From Alishewanella jeotgali KCTC 22429 (GTDB lineage Bacteria > Pseudomonadota > Gammaproteobacteria > Enterobacterales > Alteromonadaceae): a DNA stretch of 36,340 nt. Both the position numbers and the translations under genes were made by a program. Positions 27,133 through 34,591 of this stretch are shown piece after piece; positions within the stretch are counted from its first letter, which is position 1, and each line of letters opens with the position of its first letter. The DNA is taken from NCBI RefSeq assembly GCF_000245735.1, contig NZ_AHTH01000019.1:1-36340 (forward strand), written 5' to 3'. Under the pieces are notes generated by a model that saw only the letters and a program-made list of their open reading frames with translations, was not told where the DNA came from and did no database searches.

Positions 27133-27144
27133 ACTCCGGTATGC
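27133..27144 (-). repeat. REP-like palindrome, fragment
   Basis: ACTCCGGTATGC matches the left arm and first loop bases of reversed copy 1; the right arm has been lost. It is best seen as a decayed or truncated copy. Confidence 0.55.
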
Positions 27145-27207
27145 ATACGTTTCTCAGTCGGTTCTCGGTTGTGGTTAACTTGGGAGATGTTCTGCCACTA
27201 AGACTGG

Positions 27208-27519
27208 CTACTGCTTAATTACCAGCTTTTGCGCCGCTATCAGCTGCCGAAACCGCTCAGAGGTGGTGGCCCAATCTACTAGATCGACTTTCCAAGGCAG
27301 GTCTGACTCACTAAAGGCTTCCGCCAGTTCGGCGAGTTGTGTCAGTGGCAGTGGCTGCTCATTGATAATAACCAGATCTAAATCGGAATAGGGCTTGGGA
27401 TTACCCTGAACCCGTGAGCCAAAAGCCCAAACCTCATAGTTTGGTAGTAAGCGTTGTAAGATCGTGCTGACTTGCCGCCATTCTTGCTCACTGATCAGCA
27501 AACTTTCAGGCTTTAGCAT
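27208..27519 (-). CDS. MNT-type minimal nucleotidyltransferase (MntA-like antitoxin)
   Basis: A 103-aa minimal nucleotidyltransferase. The active-site pattern GS-x10-DxD is complete: GSRVQGNPKPYSDLDL at about residues 34-49, with a third acidic residue in KVDLVDW (about 82). In the HepT-MntA systems the enzyme adds AMP to a tyrosine of the HEPN toxin and neutralises it. It overlaps the HEPN gene by 14 bases and follows it on the same transcript, the usual order of the HI0074/HI0073-type pair. Confidence 0.88.
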   Translation of the reverse strand: MLKPESLLISEQEWRQVSTILQRLLPNYEVWAFGSRVQGNPKPYSDLDLVIINEQPLPLTQLAELAEAFSESDLPWKVDLVDWATTSERFRQLIAAQKLVIKQ

Positions 27520-27922
27520 TGGCTAACCGCTTAGTTAATTCAGCAGCCAAAAACTGTACTTCACTGAGAAAGGCAGGGATGCCGGCAACCACTTGCAGGG
27601 CAATTTCCTCGTCGTAGGTATGGCTGGTTTTACTGCGCATATCACGATAACTGCGCCACGCTGGCCAGTCACCCTGTAATAACCCCTGCTCATTAGCACT
27701 GCGGATCAAATCAGCAAAAGGCATTTGATCGAACAGTTCAGGTGAGGGCGAACTATGCTCAAGATAGCGCTTTAGTATTTTATGACTGATTTCATAGGTA
27801 AACTCGAAGCGCTGCACCAGGCCATCACGGATCTGGATATCGCTGATATCCAGTTGATAGCGCTGCCAACCTTCTTGCAAACGAGCAATAGCTTTTAGTA
27901 AAGTGCTAATATCTAGAGACAT
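27506..27922 (-). CDS. HEPN-domain toxin (HepT/HI0074-like)
   Basis: A 138-aa all-helical HEPN protein of the 'nucleotidyltransferase substrate-binding' family. It carries the RX4HXY motif in MRSKTSHTYDEE (about residue 100), the catalytic motif of HEPN ribonucleases; the tyrosine in it is the one modified by the partner in studied systems. N-terminal family segment: VQRFEFTYEISHKILKRYLE. I placed the start at ATG 27922, with AGGG seven to ten bases upstream, instead of a TTG two codons earlier. First gene of the pair. Confidence 0.88.
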   Translation of the reverse strand: MSLDISTLLKAIARLQEGWQRYQLDISDIQIRDGLVQRFEFTYEISHKILKRYLEHSSPSPELFDQMPFADLIRSANEQGLLQGDWPAWRSYRDMRSKTSHTYDEEIALQVVAGIPAFLSEVQFLAAELTKRLANAKA

Positions 27923-27939
27923 AAGCAAACCCTAACCCA

Positions 27940-28004
27940 TAAAAAAATTACGCTTAGCATAGCCCAGGTACCCGCTCAGTACCAGCGAGGTAGCAATGCT
28001 AAGC
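27940..28004 (-). terminator. Extended hairpin with T tract
   Basis: GCTTAGCAT (27952-27960) pairs with ATGCTAAGC (27996-28004), and inside it GGTAC (27967-27971) pairs with GTACC (27979-27983) around a 7-nt loop. On the minus strand the outer stem is followed by seven Ts (27941-27947), so it probably ends the MAPEG/SnoaL transcript before the HEPN gene. Confidence 0.6.
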
Positions 28005-28012
28005 CAAGGCAC

Positions 28013-28090
28013 TTACTTCACAGCAATACTGCCATATTTGTTTTGGGAATAGAGGGTATAGGGTAAGGCCACGGTATCGGCGACTAGCGA
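28013..28090 (-). pseudogene. Possible 3' fragment of a decayed gene
   Basis: In the gap after the SnoaL-like gene, one minus-strand frame reads LLLTNGSFSLVADTVALPYT then LYSQNKYGSIAVK and TAA (stop at 28013-28015). It has a protein-like composition but no credible start, and an in-frame TGA lies shortly upstream. It may be the tail of a lost gene; I do not recognise a family. Confidence 0.25.
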
Positions 28091-28100
28091 GAAACTGCCA

Positions 28101-28439
28101 TTAGTCAGCAGCAAAAAACCAGACCTGGCTAATCAGGCCTGCCTGGACCTCATAGACCACTGCCACTTCATAAGGTTCGTCCCGTAGTCCGGTCACGCGT
28201 TCATGATCGATGACTTTATTGCCAACGACCTGCCGGCTTAGTACTGCCGCCTGTAACTTTGGCAGGGTAAAACGTTCGGTAGCATAGAAGTGTGCCAGCG
28301 CATCGCGCCCCTGCAAACTGGGCTCAATAGCCGGCATGCGGTAAATCCGTACATCCGGCGCATAACAGGCAATAAACTCGGCCAGATTATGCTGATTGTA
28401 AGCGGCGAGTTGCCGCGCCACCGGCTCAACGACTGACAT
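28101..28439 (-). CDS. SnoaL-like / NTF2-fold protein
   Basis: A 112-aa protein with the NTF2-like cone fold pattern: MSVVEPVARQLAAYNQHNLA, FIACYAPDVRIYRMP, LQGRDALAHFYATERF, and the final strand ISQVWFFAAD. Members include isomerases, cyclases and small-ligand binders; no substrate can be named. The start was set at ATG 28439, because the eight codons upstream lie inside the preceding gene and look unlike the family. It overlaps the MAPEG gene by 14 bases, so both are likely one transcript. Confidence 0.75.
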   Translation of the reverse strand: MSVVEPVARQLAAYNQHNLAEFIACYAPDVRIYRMPAIEPSLQGRDALAHFYATERFTLPKLQAAVLSRQVVGNKVIDHERVTGLRDEPYEVAVVYEVQAGLISQVWFFAAD

Positions 28440-28812
28440 AGAGCACCAGTATCGCCAGCGCACTAAGCAACAACACGCTAAAAGTCAGCGCCATGCCGAT
28501 AACCCGGAATTTAAGCGGTTCAGGATCCTGACTCACCCCATAAGCATGGCTTAAGCGCCCGAGCACTAATAATGCGCCCAGCAGGTGCAACCAAAACCCG
28601 GCCAAACCGCTATATTCGGCCAGAAATAACAGCAACAGCGCAAAAGGCGTGTACTCGGCAAAATTGGCCTGCACCCGCATCGCCCGTTGCAGTGCACTAT
28701 GGCCTCCCGAGCCTAATGCCACCTGTAAGCGACGGCGCTGCCGGATCACCGCCACACTTAACACCACAAACAGCACCGCCAGTAAGGCGGCATAGACTGC
28801 TGTAATCATCAT
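28426..28812 (-). CDS. MAPEG family membrane protein
   Basis: A 128-aa protein with four transmembrane helices, of the MAPEG family (membrane-associated proteins in eicosanoid and glutathione metabolism). Family marks are MRVQANFAEYTPFALLLLFL in helix 2 and the HLLGALLVLGRLSHAYGV segment in helix 3. Bacterial members are mostly uncharacterised; glutathione-linked activity is possible. GGGAG lies before the first of two adjacent ATG codons. It heads a two-gene unit with the SnoaL-like gene. Confidence 0.9.
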   Translation of the reverse strand: MMITAVYAALLAVLFVVLSVAVIRQRRRLQVALGSGGHSALQRAMRVQANFAEYTPFALLLLFLAEYSGLAGFWLHLLGALLVLGRLSHAYGVSQDPEPLKFRVIGMALTFSVLLLSALAILVLYVSR

Positions 28813-28836
28813 TTCGCGACTCCCACAACGTAGAGG

Positions 28837-29454
28837 TTATTCAGCATAGAACTCTGCTGCCAGTTGTTGTTTAAATTCGGCGCTTTGTTGCTGACAATAG
28901 GCAAAGGTTTGCTCCAGAATGGCGGTTTCCAGCTGGCCTTGCTGTTTTAAATTAAAGGCCTGCACAATTAACCGGGTAATTGCCGGCTTTTGTTCCTCAC
29001 CTATAATCACCGCTTTAAAGTTACTCAGGGTCAGCGGTTGGCCATCCAACGGCGCAAAGCTTTGCACTACGGTGGTAGTCATATCACCACAGGCGGTAAG
29101 GTGCGTTGGGGTATTGCCTTCTTCTTCGAAAAACGAATACTCGCGATTCAGCTCAGCCGCACTAAAGCTGGCACAGCGCTGACTTACCTGCGCCATAACG
29201 GTGGTTTCGCTGACACCTTGTTGCCATAAGCCAAAAGCCTGCTCCGCCATTTGATACAGGGTGCTGCCCGGCAGTAAGCCCAGATTATTGGCCGTCAGGT
29301 TAAACGGATAACCCATTTGATACCACACAGAAGTACCGTGCACTGCCGCCGGCACCTGTAATTGACACTGTAACTCTGCCGAAACAGCCTGCACTTTACC
29401 CACAGCACAAAATAGCCCGGCACTTAACAAGGCCAGTACCACAGCTTTACTCAT
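28837..29454 (-). CDS. Secreted protein of unknown function
   Basis: A 205-aa protein with a signal peptide (MSKAVVLALLSAGLFCAVGK, cleavage likely after VQA). The mature part has four cysteines (LQCQLQ, SQRCASF, TACGDM, AYCQQQ), consistent with disulfides in the periplasm. It may be duplicated: YQMAEQAFGLWQQGVSETTV then SQRCASFSAAEL in the first half parallels RLIVQAFNLKQQGQLETAIL then FAYCQQQSAEFKQQL in the second. I do not recognise a family. AGGGG precedes the ATG. Confidence 0.65.
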   Translation of the reverse strand: MSKAVVLALLSAGLFCAVGKVQAVSAELQCQLQVPAAVHGTSVWYQMGYPFNLTANNLGLLPGSTLYQMAEQAFGLWQQGVSETTVMAQVSQRCASFSAAELNREYSFFEEEGNTPTHLTACGDMTTTVVQSFAPLDGQPLTLSNFKAVIIGEEQKPAITRLIVQAFNLKQQGQLETAILEQTFAYCQQQSAEFKQQLAAEFYAE

Positions 29455-29519
29455 AGCGTGCCCCTGAATGTTGATAAGCTGTTAACCACTATACAACAGC
29501 TAATAGGCATTGCAAGATA

Positions 29520-30074
29520 CTAGCGCTCATCCAAACTGACGCTGGCGAGTACCGTCGCCGGCTGGGTTAGCGGTAAGGCTAAAATGGCTCCGGCTGCCGA
29601 TTGTGGGAAAATACCGGTCAGCGCAGTAAAATTGACCTGATGGCTGACCAGTACCAGCGGCCTCTCGCTGGCCTTGGCAAAGTAGTCCAGCAGGGCCTGA
29701 ATTTGCTGCTGGCCATCACCGCGCCCGGCAAAAAATGAATTCAGCGCCGGCAGCGGTTGCACCGGCGCTATCGCCATCAACTGCGCCGTTTCCAGGCAAC
29801 GGCACCACTGGCTGCTATAAAGCCGGATGTCACCACTATACTGCTGGCGTAATTTTTGCCCCCAGGCTTTAGCCTGCTGCCGCCCCTGTTGATTCAAATT
29901 ACGCTGTGTCTGACAGTCCTGTAACTGAAAACCGGCCGGATCACCGGTACCCGGCGCCAGGGCATGCCGTAGCATTAGTACCGCCTTGCCCTCACGCCAG
30001 ACCTGCCAGGCTGCATCATCGGCCATGGCAGCGGTCGAGAGCAGCAATAACCAGCAACAGAATAATGATCGCAT
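29520..30074 (-). CDS. Exported histidine phosphatase family protein
   Basis: A 184-aa protein with a signal peptide (MRSLFCCWLLLLSTAAMA), so it should act in the periplasm. The histidine phosphatase motif is LMLRHALAPG with H37 as the probable phosphate acceptor; R92 (SQWCRCLETAQ) and H145 (LVLVSHQVNF) complete the pocket. The motif reads RHA rather than the RHG of phosphoglycerate mutases, as in SixA-like members. Substrate unknown. It is divergently transcribed from the DUF6351-like gene across 62 bases holding a perfect palindrome. Confidence 0.88.
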   Translation of the reverse strand: MRSLFCCWLLLLSTAAMADDAAWQVWREGKAVLMLRHALAPGTGDPAGFQLQDCQTQRNLNQQGRQQAKAWGQKLRQQYSGDIRLYSSQWCRCLETAQLMAIAPVQPLPALNSFFAGRGDGQQQIQALLDYFAKASERPLVLVSHQVNFTALTGIFPQSAAGAILALPLTQPATVLASVSLDER

Positions 30075-30087
30075 CGCAAAATCCCGC

Positions 30088-30107
30088 TATAAAATACTTA
30101 GTAAGTA
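30088..30107. promoter_or_regulatory. Divergent promoter region with palindrome
   Basis: TATAAAAT (30088-30095) could be a -10 box for the rightward gene. TACTTA-G-TAAGTA (30095-30107) is a perfect 13-bp palindrome of a type bound by dimeric repressors, midway between two divergent starts. Confidence 0.45.
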
Positions 30108-30136
30108 CGACAAAATTCGGGGGAGAGATTGCTGAC

Positions 30137-32251
30137 ATGCGACGAAAAGTATGGCTAAGTTTGCTGGGCGCTATCCTGGTGCTCGCTTATTACTTCTGGC
30201 CCAGCAGCCGCTATCCGGCACACTTTATCGAGCCGCACCCGGTACTGGCGCAGCCGCCGCACTCGTCGGGCGAGCTACTGCAGGTCAGCGATTTTATTGC
30301 CACTACCCCACGCCCGGCCGATCCCTATCCTTATCCTATCGCGCTCGGTGCCGTTGGCCCGTTAACACCACTCTATTCCGGCAGCCTGCAGTATCCGTTT
30401 TATTGCGGCTTTTCGCAGCAAGGCCTGGAACCACCGCAAGTCGATAATCAGCAGGGCTATGGTATTGCCGTGGTGCAGGACAAGCAGCAGCTGGGTTACA
30501 GCCAGGATTGCCTGCACCCCAGCCGTTTGCTCTGGTATCGGCTTACGGCTGATAATCAGGTACGGCCTTATCAGGGCGAAACCTTAGGCAGCGATGAGCA
30601 GCTGATCCGGGTCGAGTTAGGTACCCTGCTGCGCTTTTTCTACTTTGTACTGATGCCGGTTAATGCCGCTGAATACGGTGAGCGCGACAGTGCAGAGCGC
30701 TGGAATCAGCAGCTGATTTATCAGTTTCATGGCGGTGTAGGTATCGGTTTTCGGCAAGGCAGCATTAATCTGGAGCGGATGATTGCCAACCGCGCCGCCC
30801 AACTGCGGCGGGGTTATGCGGTACTTAGCAGCAGTGCCAACCGCACCAGCCACACCTACCATTTTTTGCGCGCCGAAGAGGTGGCGGTCAGGCTGAAACG
30901 CCATTTTGAAAGTTTGTATGGCAAACCGCGGTTTACCATTGGCATCGGTGGCTCTGGTGGCGGCATTGCACAATATTTACTGGCACAGAACGCGCCCGGC
31001 CTGCTCGACGCCGCTATCGCACAATACAGCTATCCGGATATGCTGAGCCAGGTCGTCTATGCCCTCGACTGCGACCTGCTGCATAACTATTACTACTTTA
31101 CCGCCAGTGATAAGGCCAGCTGGCAAAGTATGGCACAGCGCCAGCTAATAGAAGGGCTTAGCACCAGTGAGCAGCAAAGCGTAAGGTTTCGCTGGCAAAT
31201 CAGTGCCGCACAGCTACTGGCCGGACAATGGCCCACCCCATCACGAGGCGCCAGCCAGTGCATTAACGCCTGGTTTGGTTTATCTTCGATGGTGCATAAC
31301 CCGCATCAGGGCCGCTTAAAACCCTTTACCAGCACCGAGTTGCGACAACAAACCCATTGGAGTTACTGGCAGGATCTGGTCGAAATTTATGGCCGGGATC
31401 AGCACGGCTTCGCGCATAGCCTGTGGGATAATAGCGGCGTGCAGTATGGCTTGCAGCCGCTGCGCAGCGGGCAACTGAGTGCCCGGCAATTTCTGGAGCT
31501 TAATGCCCGTATCGGTAGCTGGCTGCCAGCGGCACAGATGCAGCCTGAAAAAGTACGCTTTATCCGCCAGCTGGATCTGCCGCTTTGGCTTAGCAGCTTT
31601 GGCCGGCATAATATTAGCCAGCCTAAATCTAACGCGGCAGATTTTCAGGTGGCGCCCCGCTATCGTGCCGATACCGCCGCCATTAACCGCGCTTATCGCT
31701 ATGGCCAGCTGTTTCTCGGTAAGGCGCAGATCCCAATTATCGATTTACGCCACTATCTGGATCCGGTGCTGGATATGCATCATCTGGAACCCTCCTTTAT
31801 GGCCAGACAACGCCTGGCGATGCAGGGAAATGACGATTGGCAGCGGATCTGGGTCAGCCACCCGGACTATACGCCGGTGGCCGCAGCTTTTGCCGCCTTA
31901 GAGCAGTGGCTGCAACAAGGTATTGCGCCGGACAGTGCCAGTGACCGCTGCTTTGCTGCCGATGGCAGCCTGATTGCCGCAGGTACAGCGGTATGGCAGC
32001 CCAATGGCAGCTGCTCCAGGCACTACCCGCCGCTCAGTAATAGCCGACGCCAGGCCGGGGCACCGACACATGGCTTACTCCTGCAATGCCGGTTAATACC
32101 GGTTGCCGATTTTATTGCCGCCGGGCACTATCAGCCGGTTGATATGACGCCATATTTGCCGGAATTACAGCAAATCTTTCCAGATGGCGTATGTGATTAT
32201 CAACAAGGCGACAACGGCTGGCCGGCGGATTGGCCGGCACCGGCAGAATAA
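30137..32251 (+). CDS. DUF6351-like secreted or anchored alpha/beta hydrolase
   Basis: A 704-aa protein with one N-terminal hydrophobic segment (VWLSLLGAILVLAYYFW, about residues 5-21), so the rest is periplasmic or anchored. The hydrolase core shows a nucleophile-elbow-like GIGGSGGGIAQYLLAQNAPG with S273 as the likely nucleophile, followed by LLDAAIAQYSYPDM; this pattern matches the DUF6351 family as I remember it, related to tannase/feruloyl esterase-like enzymes. A probable catalytic histidine lies in DPVLDMHHLEPSFMA. The start at ATG 30137 is supported by GGGGGAGAG upstream and by the signal-anchor beginning just after it; earlier codons would run into the promoter region and the divergent gene. 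Substrate unknown. Confidence 0.7.
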   Translation: MRRKVWLSLLGAILVLAYYFWPSSRYPAHFIEPHPVLAQPPHSSGELLQVSDFIATTPRPADPYPYPIALGAVGPLTPLYSGSLQYPFYCGFSQQGLEPPQVDNQQGYGIAVVQDKQQLGYSQDCLHPSRLLWYRLTADNQVRPYQGETLGSDEQLIRVELGTLLRFFYFVLMPVNAAEYGERDSAERWNQQLIYQFHGGVGIGFRQGSINLERMIANRAAQLRRGYAVLSSSANRTSHTYHFLRAEEVAVRLKRHFESLYGKPRFTIGIGGSGGGIAQYLLAQNAPGLLDAAIAQYSYPDMLSQVVYALDCDLLHNYYYFTASDKASWQSMAQRQLIEGLSTSEQQSVRFRWQISAAQLLAGQWPTPSRGASQCINAWFGLSSMVHNPHQGRLKPFTSTELRQQTHWSYWQDLVEIYGRDQHGFAHSLWDNSGVQYGLQPLRSGQLSARQFLELNARIGSWLPAAQMQPEKVRFIRQLDLPLWLSSFGRHNISQPKSNAADFQVAPRYRADTAAINRAYRYGQLFLGKAQIPIIDLRHYLDPVLDMHHLEPSFMARQRLAMQGNDDWQRIWVSHPDYTPVAAAFAALEQWLQQGIAPDSASDRCFAADGSLIAAGTAVWQPNGSCSRHYPPLSNSRRQAGAPTHGLLLQCRLIPVADFIAAGHYQPVDMTPYLPELQQIFPDGVCDYQQGDNGWPADWPAPAE

Positions 32252-32326
32252 ATTTTCAACATTAATTGGCAGTTCAGCTCCGATATACCAAACTGGATAT
32301 TAATCTGGTTTGTACAAGGACGTTCA

Positions 32327-33046
32327 ATGCAAAAACGCACCGCTGCTGTTACAACTGTCTCACTGTTCTTACTGCTGTTACTTGGCCTGTATCAACTGGC
32401 GTCATCACGGCAGTATCAGCTGTTTGGCGAGCTGATCGCCCGGGTGGAAACAGAACAGCCGTTAATTGCCCTTACCTTTGACGATGGCCCCTCACAGCGT
32501 TATACCGCCGAGGTGGTTGAACTGCTGGCACGCTATCAGGTGCCGGCCACATTTTTTGCCACCGGCCAAGAACTCGCACGCCATTCGGAGCAAGGCCGCT
32601 TGCTGGTGCAGGCCGGGCATCAGTTGGGCAATCATAGCTACACCCATAAGCGTATGTTGCTGGTATCACCGGCAATAGTGGCGTCAGAAGTGGAGCGCAC
32701 CGATCAGCAAATCCGGCAGGCCGGTTTTACCGACGAGATCCTGTTTCGGCCACCTTACGGCAAAAAACTGTTTACCCTGCCCTGGTATCTTAGCCAGCAG
32801 CAGCGCAAAACCATAATGTGGGATTTAGAGCCAGAGTCCGAGCCAAAACTGGCAGCGGATCCCCAAGCGATGGCAGCAGCGGTGATTGCCAACGCCCGCC
32901 CCGGTAGTATTATCTTGTTACATGTGATGTACCAAAGCCGGCAGAGCTCTCGCGAGGCACTGCCACTTATTATCGAGGGACTGCAGGCGAAAGGTTATCG
33001 CTTTGTTACTGTCAGTGAGCTATTGCAAAGCCGCAATCTGCAATAA
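32327..33046 (+). CDS. Polysaccharide deacetylase family protein
   Basis: A 239-aa NodB-homology (CE4) deacetylase with an N-terminal signal/anchor (about residues 8-26). CE4 motif 1 is TFDDGPS with the catalytic D52 and metal-binding D53; motif 2 is GNHSYTH with H103 and H107; motif 3 is FRPPYGKK; and IILLHVMY near the C-terminus contains the last motif. Such enzymes remove N-acetyl groups from peptidoglycan, chitin oligomers or exopolysaccharide. The exact substrate is unknown. AAGGA lies before the ATG. Confidence 0.92.
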   Translation: MQKRTAAVTTVSLFLLLLLGLYQLASSRQYQLFGELIARVETEQPLIALTFDDGPSQRYTAEVVELLARYQVPATFFATGQELARHSEQGRLLVQAGHQLGNHSYTHKRMLLVSPAIVASEVERTDQQIRQAGFTDEILFRPPYGKKLFTLPWYLSQQQRKTIMWDLEPESEPKLAADPQAMAAAVIANARPGSIILLHVMYQSRQSSREALPLIIEGLQAKGYRFVTVSELLQSRNLQ

Positions 33047-33138
33047 CCGCCACGGTTAACCCATAAGTTATAGTGACTAGGCAAAGCCATAAAGTCGCGT
33101 TAAACTCGATTTACTAATGTTTTCGTAGGGATGCGGCT

Positions 33139-34578
33139 ATGCCGTCAGTTGGACGCATCAGTTCTCAGCTCGGCTTACAACTGGCGCTGATGCTAGCTTG
33201 GATACTGCTTTATCAGAGTGCGGAGTTGCTGGAGTACAGCCCCCATGCCAGCTTATGGTATCCGCCGGCTGCCCTGAGTTTTGCCGCCTTAACCCTGTTT
33301 GGCTTAAGAGCCTTCCCGGCTTTGCTACTGGTTTGCTTTCTGGTAAGCGTATCGCATTTTCAGCGTTTTCATCCGGCCGAGCAGATCCCTTACGCTGCAG
33401 CAATCTTGCCAGCAATGGCGCATAGTCTGAGCTACCTGCTGGGCGCCCTATTGTTGCGTATCCTGATCCAAAGTGGCCGGGTTAATTACTCCGGCACCCT
33501 GGTTGCTTATCTGATCCTGGCGGCGATTGCCGCCTTGCTTGCCGCATATAGCGGTGCTTGGTCTTTACAGCTGGCCGGTTTAATTACCCAAAGTGAACGC
33601 CTGGCGATCTGGCTGGGGTGGTGGATTGGCGATCTGGTAGCCATTTTGTCGCTAAGTCCGTTTCTCGTACTGCTACTCGATCGCTTTACCAGTAAAACTA
33701 TTGCTGCACAGGCGCCCTGGTTGTTGCAGCATGGTCATGGCCCCCGTCACAGTTTCCTGCTAAAGCTTGTCCTGTGTCTGTTGCTACTCACCTTTAGCAT
33801 GTTGCTGGCCCATCAGGTTCGGGCGCAGGAAATTACCTTTCTGATCCTGTTCTTAAGTTTACCGGCTATGTGGTTGGTTTATACCGAATCAATTTGGCGC
33901 AGCTTTAGCGGCCTGGCGGTGATCAGTCTGGCGATCGTGTTACTAACCGCCTTACTGGAGTTGGACAGTTATGCCGCCATTTATCAATTTACCATTGCGA
34001 TGATCGCGGTTGCCATGTTGTATGGCACTGCAGTGCCCTTATTGCAGAATACCAATCAACAGTTACAACGCAGCCTGCATACCGATCCGCTAACCGGCGT
34101 GCTAAGTCGGCAAGGCTTTATCGAGCAGGCCAATTTACTGTTAGGCCGGGCCGGGCGTCGCAAAGATAAAGTCTGTTTAGCAGTGCTGGATCTGGACCAT
34201 TTTAAACAGGTGAATGATTTACTGGGGCACCAGATCGGTGACGAAGTGCTACAGCAGGTATGCCAAACCTTACAGCGCCAGTTGCGACAGCAGGATCTGC
34301 TGGGGCGTTTCGGCGGGGATGAGCTGATGCTATTGTTACCCGATACCGATACCCGCGAAGCCAGCAAAATCTGTGAGCGTTTGCGCCTTAGTATCGAACA
34401 GTTGCATATCGCAGCCGCCGGACAACAGGTTACTGCCAGCTTCGGTATCTGTGAACAGCAAAGCGATGAAAGCTTTAACCAATTGTTCGCCCGGGCTGAC
34501 AAAACCTTAATGCAGGCGAAACAACGTGGCCGTAACCGCATTGAAACCATTTTGGCGGATCAGTCCGCTACTGATTAA
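33139..34578 (+). CDS. MASE1-type membrane diguanylate cyclase with a GGDEL motif
   Basis: A 479-aa protein. Residues about 10-300 form an integral membrane sensor with about eight helices, resembling MASE1 (ASLWYPPAALSFAALTLFGL, WWIGDLVAILSLSPFLVLLL). A GGDEF domain follows (about 310-475) with LTGVLSRQGF, VLDLDHFKQVNDLLGHQIGD and the active-site loop GRFGGDELMLLLPD. The A-site reads GGDEL (392-396) where most active cyclases have GG(D/E)EF; the catalytic acidic residues are kept, so activity is still possible. It should make cyclic di-GMP in response to an unknown membrane signal. A DUF2799 lipoprotein gene starts 13 bases later. Confidence 0.9.
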   Translation: MPSVGRISSQLGLQLALMLAWILLYQSAELLEYSPHASLWYPPAALSFAALTLFGLRAFPALLLVCFLVSVSHFQRFHPAEQIPYAAAILPAMAHSLSYLLGALLLRILIQSGRVNYSGTLVAYLILAAIAALLAAYSGAWSLQLAGLITQSERLAIWLGWWIGDLVAILSLSPFLVLLLDRFTSKTIAAQAPWLLQHGHGPRHSFLLKLVLCLLLLTFSMLLAHQVRAQEITFLILFLSLPAMWLVYTESIWRSFSGLAVISLAIVLLTALLELDSYAAIYQFTIAMIAVAMLYGTAVPLLQNTNQQLQRSLHTDPLTGVLSRQGFIEQANLLLGRAGRRKDKVCLAVLDLDHFKQVNDLLGHQIGDEVLQQVCQTLQRQLRQQDLLGRFGGDELMLLLPDTDTREASKICERLRLSIEQLHIAAAGQQVTASFGICEQQSDESFNQLFARADKTLMQAKQRGRNRIETILADQSATD

Positions 34579-34591
34579 AGGAAATCCAGCT

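Larger units (their letters stand above)
26851..27207. other. Repeat-bearing gap between two toxin-antitoxin units
   Basis: No gene is visible. It contains ATTTAAC (26853-26859), then a longer duplicated unit of about 80 bases: both 26904-26983 and 27043-27120 run from CACAGCAACCAAAAGTGCCA through the REP-like stem to AGTCAGG with few differences. A partial palindrome follows at 27133-27144. Confidence 0.6.
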
